From a virus, in the IMG/VR virus record IMGVR_UViG_3300032304_000549, positions 1 through 50,660 of that record: a stretch of DNA of 50,660 nucleotides. One strand, written 5' to 3'. The position numbers and the translations under genes were made by a program. The notes under the pieces were generated by a model, which saw nothing but the letters and a program-made list of their open reading frames with translations, did no database searches and was not told where the DNA came from. The number at the start of each line of letters is the position of its first letter. Positions within the stretch are counted from its first letter, which is position 1. This document shows positions 8,548 to 14,488 of this stretch, in pieces.

Positions 8548-11075
8548 TATGCTATGTTAACCTGATTTTTTTCTATATACGACAATTGCGATCTAGATAA
8601 ATTTGTTCGTTCTGCCATAATGCTTGCTAATCTTTGAAAATTTCTATCTAACGATTCTAACATCTCTGTAGTAGCAATGTTACCAGCACCAGCTATCACT
8701 GAATTCATCTGTCCAGGAGTCATTACTGCTTCTATATCATCTAGTATTACATCAGTACCTGCTCCAAAATCTTTAAACAGCGAACCGTATTGCCCTAATG
8801 TTCCTGTTGAATGTGATTTCATATACTGATTAGGATCTACAAACTGGTCGTTATATTTGGTTTGCCAATGAAGATGGGGTCCTGAAGAACGACCAGTATT
8901 GCCGGTATAGCCCACATGTGTTCCGGGGTTGATAATAGCATTTTTAGGAAAAGATTTTTGTAATTTAAAAAGTTCGTCGCCTGCTGGATCCATGTGAGCT
9001 AATACACTGACTATTTTATTTTTTTCGTCCGATATTTGTACAAAATGTCCGGATCGTTTGTCATGTCCATAAAATATCTTGCCTCCATGCGGCGCAAGAA
9101 TTTTTTCTCCAATTGCTGCTTCATAGTCAGTGCCAGCATGAGGACCATCTGGTCGATTTGCTCCAAACGGACTAGTTATTCTTCTGCTTGCCATGCCTTC
9201 TAGAGGAGCACCAAATCTTGGAATATTAGCTGCTGTCATTTGTTTAATAGCTGCTTGAGATCGTGTAATTGCGTCTGATGATACGCCTTTGCTAGATTTG
9301 TCAGTACCGGGTTTTTTTAATTCGTATGGTGCTGGAAGTCCCTTTTCTCTTACTCTACTCTGTTTTTTCTCGTAAGCATCAAGTGCTTCACCTAATTCTT
9401 TATTCATGTCAGCTGCAAGATTTTCTGAACTTTGTAGTCCTAGAATATCTTTCATATAATATTTGAATTTGATGCCCATGGTATCGAAAAAATATGCTAC
9501 TTCATTCCATATAAAATCTCTACCGTTTTCATCTCCTAAATATTTGAAAAAAGTAATAACACCAGGCAGATATTTTTCCACCGAATCTTTTAAGAAAACA
9601 CCAAATTGTTTAACTTTACCCGCTAAGTCTTGCTTATCTAAGTATTCTCCTAGCTGGTTTAACAGTGGGTATAACATCTCCATCAACTGAAATTTTAAAT
9701 TCTGCATGGCCATTTCAAAGTCGTTAAGGAACTTTGTCAACGCTTCTCGTTGTTGCGTTTCTACTCTGGCCTGGGCAAACATTTCTCGCAGTTTAGGTTC
9801 AGTTAGTTTTGTAATGTCACCATGTTTGTTCAGCTGTTCTAATATTGGTTGAATTGCACGTCTAAATTTATCAGCATCGCCATAGCCAACAGCAGCGGCG
9901 TTGAGCATGTTCTGTATGCCGTTGGCAGTTTTGGCCGAAGCAAGCATAGATTTAATTAGTTTATTTTCAGTTTGAGCAGTATACTGTTCAACACTAGCTG
10001 TGCCATGTTTAGCAGATGATATAGATTCCCTCATATTCTTAGTCAGCTGTGGCATTAATACCATTAAATTTTGAGCATCTTCGTTGCCTGGAGGCATGCC
10101 TAGGAACAACGCTTTAAATAATTCAGCACCTGATTCACCATACATAGTAACATAGCTAGCTAACGCAGTTTGAATCTTGTCTCGTTGAGTGTTGCCTAAC
10201 TTAGCCATTTCCATTTTAAAGACAATGTCTTGATTTGCCACAGCCATTTGACTTTCAAGTTGTTTAACTGTCTTTCCGGTCAAATATCCCATTTGAGTCA
10301 GATGTAGTTGAAATCTTTCAAATGAAATTAGCAAAGCTGCGTCTGACCGTCTATCGTCACGTAGGCCCATACCAGCAATATCGATATATTTTATAAATGC
10401 TTCGTTAACGTCCTTGGCACTGTAGCCTATTTGTCTTAGACTTTGTGTTGCTAGTCCCCCTTCGCGATTTAATAATTTTGACATCCTACTAAATCGTTCA
10501 GCACCTTCTGTAACAGTTTTGCCAAGATTTAACATCACCGGCGAATTTGCAGACACCATCCGCATAAATTCATCTAGATCCATTGCTGATGCTGTAGCAG
10601 CTTTTGATGCTCTTAGAATACTGTTACCAAAAGTGGCACCAGTTGCTGTTCCTAATTTTAGACTTTCGTTCCATTCTTCTAAAACTTCAATACCATCATT
10701 TAGTAGTCCGCCAACACCGCCAAGTAGTCCGCCAAAAATTGGAAGTTTAGATATTACTTGATCGTTGAGCGTCCGTGTGTAAGCACTTAGTTTAGTATTA
10801 CCAGTAAGTAGCATAGCACCCATGCTGCCTACCGCACCAATAGCATTGCCAATTTGATTGCCTAGCCCGTCTGCTAGCTTAGACATAGTACTAGAACTTT
10901 TACGCAATTTAGCAGCGGGAGATGCTCCAGCGGTTTGAGCCCCGCTACCTCCTCCGCTACCACTGTTCTGTTTTACTGCCGCCAACAGTTCACGCATGGT
11001 AGCTTCGCTGGCCATGTTGTTAAGTACTGTGCCGTCTAATTGACCGCCAAGAATTTCTACTGTTGTTTTTGCCAT
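8547..11075 (-). CDS. Tape-measure-like tail protein with C-terminal M23 metallopeptidase domain
   Basis: The protein has 842 residues. The C-terminal third holds a complete lysostaphin-type M23 peptidase core: ITSPFGANRPDGPHAGTDYE with the zinc ligands His646 and Asp650 (HxxxD), then AHMDP and GYTGNTGRSSGPHLHWQ with His734 and His736 (HxH). M23 enzymes cut peptide cross-links in peptidoglycan, so this end probably helps the tail through the host wall. After it comes the GTLGQYGSLFKDFGAGT...EAVMTPGQ segment seen in tape-measure proteins. The rest is long, helical and Ala/Gly/Met-rich. It is the first gene of the leftward head block and lies back to back with the gp26-like chaperone, with a TATAAATA late promoter at 11138-11145 about 63 bases upstream. 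T4 gp29 (590 residues) has no peptidase. Confidence 0.75.
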   Translation of the reverse strand: MAKTTVEILGGQLDGTVLNNMASEATMRELLAAVKQNSGSGGGSGAQTAGASPAAKLRKSSSTMSKLADGLGNQIGNAIGAVGSMGAMLLTGNTKLSAYTRTLNDQVISKLPIFGGLLGGVGGLLNDGIEVLEEWNESLKLGTATGATFGNSILRASKAATASAMDLDEFMRMVSANSPVMLNLGKTVTEGAERFSRMSKLLNREGGLATQSLRQIGYSAKDVNEAFIKYIDIAGMGLRDDRRSDAALLISFERFQLHLTQMGYLTGKTVKQLESQMAVANQDIVFKMEMAKLGNTQRDKIQTALASYVTMYGESGAELFKALFLGMPPGNEDAQNLMVLMPQLTKNMRESISSAKHGTASVEQYTAQTENKLIKSMLASAKTANGIQNMLNAAAVGYGDADKFRRAIQPILEQLNKHGDITKLTEPKLREMFAQARVETQQREALTKFLNDFEMAMQNLKFQLMEMLYPLLNQLGEYLDKQDLAGKVKQFGVFLKDSVEKYLPGVITFFKYLGDENGRDFIWNEVAYFFDTMGIKFKYYMKDILGLQSSENLAADMNKELGEALDAYEKKQSRVREKGLPAPYELKKPGTDKSSKGVSSDAITRSQAAIKQMTAANIPRFGAPLEGMASRRITSPFGANRPDGPHAGTDYEAAIGEKILAPHGGKIFYGHDKRSGHFVQISDEKNKIVSVLAHMDPAGDELFKLQKSFPKNAIINPGTHVGYTGNTGRSSGPHLHWQTKYNDQFVDPNQYMKSHSTGTLGQYGSLFKDFGAGTDVILDDIEAVMTPGQMNSVIAGAGNIATTEMLESLDRNFQRLASIMAERTNLSRSQLSYIEKNQVNIA

Positions 11076-11117
11076 GTTGTTTGATTACCGGAATTGAAAT
11101 ACCATAAAATCTGCGTA

Positions 11118-11125
11118 TATAAATA
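11118..11125 (+). promoter_or_regulatory. T4-type late promoter for the gp26-like gene
   Basis: A perfect TATAAATA octamer, the sequence read by the T4 late sigma factor gp55, lies about 30 bases before the ATG at 11156. Transcription would start near 11131, leaving room for the ribosome-binding site AGGTGG at 11145-11150. It faces the oppositely oriented octamer at 11138-11145. Confidence 0.75.
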
Positions 11126-11137
11126 TCATGCTACATA

Positions 11138-11145
11138 TATTTATA
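11138..11145 (-). promoter_or_regulatory. T4-type late promoter for the leftward tail/head block
   Basis: TATTTATA on the plus strand is TATAAATA on the minus strand, so a perfect late octamer drives leftward toward the tape-measure-like gene starting at 11075. Together with the octamer at 11118-11125 it forms a face-to-face pair whose predicted transcripts cross each other's promoter. It is the best candidate for late expression of the run of genes down to gp23. Confidence 0.65.
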
Positions 11146-11155
11146 GGTGGAAAAC

Positions 11156-12058
11156 ATGACAGATTTTGATTCAAACAAATTTCAAGGGCAGGCTCCTGCT
11201 CCTCAACAACCAGCTACAGCGAACCCGCTAGCTAGCTTTTTTAGGCAACCAAAGATTTATGTGTCGCTGCCTTCCAAAGGAGAATTTTACACAGAAGGAT
11301 CATTAGTAAAAACTCCTAACAACGAATATCCTGTGTTTGCTATGACAGCCAGAGATGAACTGTTGTTTAAAACTCCTGATGCGTTAATGAACGGAGTTGC
11401 TACTAGAGAAGTTATTACTAGTTGCATTCCTAACATTTTAGACCCGTGGAAAATTCCTAGTTTAGATGTTGATGCTATATTGTCAGCAATCCGCATTGCT
11501 ACCTACGGTGAAGAAATGGAAGTAACTGTACGTTGTCCAAAATGTGAAAATGTCAACGATGCTGTTGTTGACCTACGATCTGTTTTAGATAGACTTAACA
11601 AAATACAATTTGATACTAAAGTTGAAATCGGTAATGAAATGGTTGTACATCTTCGCCCAATGACCTATGAAGAAATTACCAAGACAGCACTTAAAGCATT
11701 TGAGCATCAACGTATCTTTACAGTGATCAACGATGACTCAATTGACGAACAAGAAAAATTAAAAATGTTCCAAGAAAGTTTTATCAAACTTACCGACCTT
11801 ACTATTGACACAGCAGTAAGATGTATTACCAAGGTCGAAAGTGCTGCTGGTACTACAGATAATCCAGAATTTATCAAAGAATTTTTACAAAAGACCGACA
11901 AAGGTGTGTTTGATCAAATTAACATTGCTGTTAGCAAGACTAGAGAAACAGGTAACCTCAGCAGTTTCCACAGCAAGTGTCAAAAATGTGAACACGAATG
12001 GGAAGTGGAGTTGACCATGGACCAATCGGATTTTTTCGACAAAGGCTTTCGACGTTAA
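11156..12058 (+). CDS. 26: gp26-like baseplate hub / tail assembly chaperone, zero-frame product
   Basis: The 300-residue protein starts at ATG 11156-11158, preceded by AGGTGG; an in-frame GTG at 11147 overlaps that ribosome-binding site and is not favoured. Family features of the T4-type baseplate protein gp26 in marine phages are the IYVSLPSKGEFYTEGSLVKT strand near residue 33, the TARDELLFKTPDALMNG segment, and two Cys-x-x-Cys knuckles, CPKCEN near residue 124 and CQKCEHEWE near residue 276, which probably bind one zinc ion. gp26 in T4 is needed for hub and tail-core assembly. The last 10 codons contain a canonical -1 slippery site followed by a stem-loop, so a fraction of ribosomes should extend it into the overlapping frame ending at 12267. 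Confidence 0.8.
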   Translation: MTDFDSNKFQGQAPAPQQPATANPLASFFRQPKIYVSLPSKGEFYTEGSLVKTPNNEYPVFAMTARDELLFKTPDALMNGVATREVITSCIPNILDPWKIPSLDVDAILSAIRIATYGEEMEVTVRCPKCENVNDAVVDLRSVLDRLNKIQFDTKVEIGNEMVVHLRPMTYEEITKTALKAFEHQRIFTVINDDSIDEQEKLKMFQESFIKLTDLTIDTAVRCITKVESAAGTTDNPEFIKEFLQKTDKGVFDQINIAVSKTRETGNLSSFHSKCQKCEHEWEVELTMDQSDFFDKGFRR

Positions 12059-12090
12059 GTATCCCTGAGATATTAGCCGAGTCGAAAGCC
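12031..12090 (+). promoter_or_regulatory. Programmed -1 ribosomal frameshift signal
   Basis: The zero-frame codons GAT TTT TTC give the heptamer T TTT TTC at 12031-12037, a standard X XXY YYZ slippery site where both tRNAs can re-pair one base back. A 6-base spacer (GACAAA, 12038-12043) leads into a perfect 10-bp stem, GGCTTTCGAC (12044-12053) with GTCGAAAGCC (12081-12090), and a 27-base loop that contains the zero-frame TAA (12056-12058). A second small hairpin follows (CTTGA/TCAAG, from 12091). The -1 frame is open and codes for conserved-looking protein. All three components of a classical frameshift element are present with correct phase and spacing. Confidence 0.85.
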
Positions 12091-12267
12091 CTTGACGATC
12101 AAGCAAGGCAAATTAAATTAGAAGCCATGCGGTCAGTTTGGTACATGCGTGGAGGATTGTCTTTTGCTGAAGCTATGAATCTCAGTTGGGACGAAAGAGA
12201 ACTGGTCCTTGAGATAGTCAAAGACAACATGGATGTTACTAAAACTTCTGGATTGCCGTTCTTTTAA
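12038..12267 (+). CDS. Frameshift extension of the gp26-like protein (tail chaperone 'GT'-like product)
   Basis: This is the -1 frame after the slippery site; translation would continue ...DQSDFF then RQRLSTLSIPEILAESK and on to LPFF, adding about 76 residues. The segment AMRSVWYMRGGLSFAEAMNL followed by WDERELVLEIVKDNM looks like a compact helical domain and is not an out-of-frame shadow, because it extends 209 bases beyond the zero-frame stop. The only in-frame ATG is at 11998, deep inside the gp26-like coding sequence and without a Shine-Dalgarno, so independent initiation is unlikely. In lambda-like and Mu-like phages the analogous G/GT pair chaperones the tape-measure protein. Its stop shares the TTAA at 12264-12267 with the convergent gene. 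The alternative is a separate small protein from 11998. Confidence 0.75.
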
Positions 12268-13334
12268 CGAGCACTCATAGCTTTGAGGATCTGTAGCACC
12301 TGAGTTTTTTGTGCGGGATCCATCTTTAATATTTCACCAAACGCACTAGACATCACTCCCATATGCTCACGAGTTAATGGAGTTCCGGACATGTATCCTG
12401 TGATAGCTTTCTTTAATTGATTAGGATCTACACCGGGCAACATGTCAGTTAGCTTACCGTAATTGAGATTACCTTTGGTCTGTGTCTTAGCATCATCCTT
12501 ACCACCAGCTAGTCCTCGTTTTAATCCAGCAATAAATCCCTGTGGTGAATCATCGCCACCATCTGCGTTGTCGGCAGCATTACCACCTGCTTTGTTGATA
12601 GCCTGTGTAGTAGCAGCACCTTGACCGCTGATCATAGCATCTAATTTTTGACCCATATTGGCTTTAAGAATATCTTGAACAGCAGCTTTAATAATAGAAT
12701 CCACAGTGGAATTTTTAAGATCAACTTCATCAATTACAACTTCTTGTACAGGTCTATATGTTGTACCTGCTAGATGAGCAATACGACTTAGTTCATCAAT
12801 ACTCTCTGCTGGATTTTTTATGCCTTTGCGTTTGTAAGCAGGTTCTTCATAGTCGTCCCAATTTTTTTCATCGCTGTTAGTTTTTGGAACGTCAGCATCG
12901 TCTTGCTGATCAGCTGCTTGGTCTGCTGGCTGCTCTGGATCATCTAGAGTAGGCTCAACTCGGCCAGATGGATTAGGAGTTGCCATTGGCTCGCCTGCGT
13001 TTTTACCAATGCCTAAAGTATCTCTCATGTCTTTAGCTGGCATAGTTCCAGCTGCCATTGCTGCTTGTTTGATAGCAGCTTCAGCACCAGCAGTTGGAAA
13101 TCCGTTAGCACCTAAGAACGCAATAATAGCATCTGAATTAGGCTTTTGTCCGCTTTGACCTAGGTAATAATCAAATTGTTTACGTAGCCCATTAGCCATA
13201 GTTGCTGTATTAAGAGCACCTTTAGCGGTTTGACTTCCAAGTTTAGAAGCAATACCTAGACCAGCCCTTTTTAACATACCTACAGGTGCTTCATCTACTT
13301 GCTGTTTTTGAGATACAATATCAGTAATTTTCAT
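12264..13334 (-). CDS. Late protein of unknown function, 356 residues
   Basis: I do not recognise a domain. The protein starts MKITDIVSQKQQVDEAPVGM, has an Ala/Gly-rich helical first third, an acidic Pro/Asp/Gln linker near residues 120-160 (PEQPADQAADQQDDAD), a helical middle (VIDEVDLKNSTVDSIIKAAV) and a C-terminal helix ending QVLQILKAMSAR. A late promoter (13365-13372) and AGGA ribosome-binding site precede it, so it is made with the structural proteins and is probably a virion or assembly protein. It is convergent with the gp26-like frameshift product and their stop codons share TTAA, leaving no room for a terminator. The upstream side is the structured RNA region. Confidence 0.7.
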   Translation of the reverse strand: MKITDIVSQKQQVDEAPVGMLKRAGLGIASKLGSQTAKGALNTATMANGLRKQFDYYLGQSGQKPNSDAIIAFLGANGFPTAGAEAAIKQAAMAAGTMPAKDMRDTLGIGKNAGEPMATPNPSGRVEPTLDDPEQPADQAADQQDDADVPKTNSDEKNWDDYEEPAYKRKGIKNPAESIDELSRIAHLAGTTYRPVQEVVIDEVDLKNSTVDSIIKAAVQDILKANMGQKLDAMISGQGAATTQAINKAGGNAADNADGGDDSPQGFIAGLKRGLAGGKDDAKTQTKGNLNYGKLTDMLPGVDPNQLKKAITGYMSGTPLTREHMGVMSSAFGEILKMDPAQKTQVLQILKAMSAR

Positions 13335-13364
13335 TTAGAGATAATCCTAAGAACTTAATGTAAT

Positions 13365-13372
13365 TATTTATA
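13365..13372 (-). promoter_or_regulatory. T4-type late promoter for the 356-residue gene
   Basis: The minus strand reads TATAAATAATT, a perfect late octamer 31 bases upstream of the ATG at 13332-13334. It lies just beyond the last hairpin of the adjoining folded region, so the folded RNA and the downstream mRNA can be separate transcripts. Confidence 0.7.
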
Positions 13373-13379
13373 TGTTTGA

Positions 13380-13802
13380 AAGCGAGCATTGCTCGCTTGT
13401 GTCTATCGCTAACGCTCAGACACATTTTTACTAGAATTAACTGCGAAGCAGTTTAAATATTATCCAGATCGTTCAGTCACACTTTGCCCTGGCCGGGCAA
13501 AGATAAAAACATTATCCGAGTCGAACAATATCACTTAGCGTTGCAGCATTACAGTGGCGGTCATCCTGTACCACGAGCTGCGTCTTTATATGACGGCAAT
13601 TATTAAATCAACGCTAACTGATCTAATAATCTGGGGTGTCTCCCCCCTCATTTTAGCCTATATTAACTCTATTCAAACAGCAAAACCGCAGGCATTTTGC
13701 GATCGTGGTCCTGTTAAGGATACTTGCTGAGCCGTCTGCTACCAAACAGACTTACCTTACCGCCACACATCAGAGCGGATTTTGGACACTATAACAGTCG
13801 CC
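13380..13802 (-). ncRNA. Candidate large structured non-coding RNA, no known family assigned
   Basis: The only gene-free stretch over 300 bases (13335-13822) is dense in inverted repeats. Stems, by plus-strand position: 13380-13387/13391-13398; 13398-13404/13418-13424; 13439-13444/13448-13453; 13482-13489/13495-13502; 13502-13506/13512-13516; 13543-13547/13577-13581 enclosing 13550-13554/13566-13570; 13581-13584/13592-13595; 13598-13610/13619-13631 (13 bp); 13680-13685/13695-13700; and a nested junction 13705-13711/13784-13789 holding 13715-13719/13755-13759, 13734-13738/13747-13751 and 13760-13763/13775-13778. The 8-base loop of the 13-bp hairpin can pair with 13535-13542, a pseudoknot. In four pairs the minus strand gives G-U where the plus strand gives A-C, so the RNA is read leftward like its neighbours. 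Its exact ends and promoter are not visible. The first hairpin could serve as its terminator. Confidence 0.6.
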
Positions 13803-13822
13803 AGTGCGGGCTTATTTGGCAG

Positions 13823-14257
13823 TTATTTTGCCTTTTTATGTTCTTCTAGACGCTGTCTAAGTATGTTTGATCCGCCAACTCTGACATTTATAATGCCATT
13901 ATAATAGTCATCTGTTTCTAAAACTCTGCGTTCAAACTGCTCTCTAGCTTCTAAATAACTCATTTCTGCCTTAGATTTACAAAGATAAAGTATTTCTCTA
14001 GTGAAGTTTTCCGGACCTAGTGCTTGGACGTCTGCGTTGAGCCTATCAGAAGAACCAAAGTAGTCACGCCAATCGCTTTCTACAACTGATCTTCTTTTAA
14101 GTTTTTTGCCTTTGAGTGGGGGTTTAGTACGTTTGAATTGTGCTAGTTTCTTGCCTATGTACTTCTGTCCGGTGTGTAGATTCGTAATAAGATACACGAA
14201 GCCAATGTAGCCTTCAGGTAGTTCTTCTACGATTTGATTTTGATATGTCCACAGCAC
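13823..14257 (-). CDS. GIY-YIG nuclease-like protein
   Basis: The 144-residue protein has an N-terminal GFVYLITNLHTGQKYIGKK segment that fits the GIY...YIG signature (G-F-V-Y-L-I in place of GIY, then YIGKK). A basic stretch with candidate catalytic Arg (RRSVVESDWRDYFGSSD), the Glu-rich SYLEAREQFERRVLE helix and a terminal YYNGIINVRVGG strand complete the expected layout of the small catalytic domain. No separate DNA-binding domain is visible, unlike typical homing endonucleases. It is the last gene of the gp55-gp47-gp46 group, starting directly after the 76-residue gene, and its stop is followed by the folded RNA region. It could be a free-standing mobile endonuclease or a resident repair/recombination nuclease; the compact operon position favours the latter slightly. 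Confidence 0.75.
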   Translation of the reverse strand: MLWTYQNQIVEELPEGYIGFVYLITNLHTGQKYIGKKLAQFKRTKPPLKGKKLKRRSVVESDWRDYFGSSDRLNADVQALGPENFTREILYLCKSKAEMSYLEAREQFERRVLETDDYYNGIINVRVGGSNILRQRLEEHKKAK

Positions 14258-14488
14258 TCACTTAGTTATTTTTGGAGGTCTGCCTAACATGCCTTTTCTG
14301 GCTGCTTTACGTTGTTGCCTTTTTTCTTGTATTTCTACTCGCCTAATTGATGCTTCGTTGCGTATTTCTGATAGCCAATATCGTGCCTTTATGCCTGCTT
14401 CATCGGAGCCTTTGTATTCAAAGCGGTCTTGCCACTTGAAATATTCTTGAAACGCTTTGATCATGCGATCATGTGCTTCTGTACTCAT
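14258..14488 (-). CDS. Small conserved protein next to gp46, unknown function
   Basis: The 76-residue protein begins MSTEAHDRMIKAFQEYFKWQ, contains a helical AGIKARYWLSEIRNEASIRR segment and ends in a very basic tail (RQQRKAARKGMLGRPPK) suited to nucleic-acid binding. It overlaps the gp46 stop by 4 bases (ATGA type) and abuts the GIY-YIG gene, so it belongs to the recombination operon. No known domain is recognised; a DNA-binding accessory role is only an inference from charge and neighbours. Confidence 0.65.
   Translation of the reverse strand: MSTEAHDRMIKAFQEYFKWQDRFEYKGSDEAGIKARYWLSEIRNEASIRRVEIQEKRQQRKAARKGMLGRPPKITK

Noticed and set aside
11998-12037. ATG at 11998 as an independent start for the overlapping frame
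   Set aside because: No Shine-Dalgarno, lies deep in the gp26-like coding sequence, and the first dozen residues (GSGVDHGPIG) look like an out-of-frame reading. The frameshift explains expression better.
13515-13530. tRNA or tmRNA-like T-loop (TTCGACT on the minus strand)
   Set aside because: The seven-base loop matches, but the closing stem is weak and no acceptor, anticodon arm, tag reading frame or CCA end is present.
13335-13822. Group I or group II intron
   Set aside because: No exon halves of one gene flank the region, and the conserved intron core pairings could not be found by eye. The nearby GIY-YIG gene alone is not enough.
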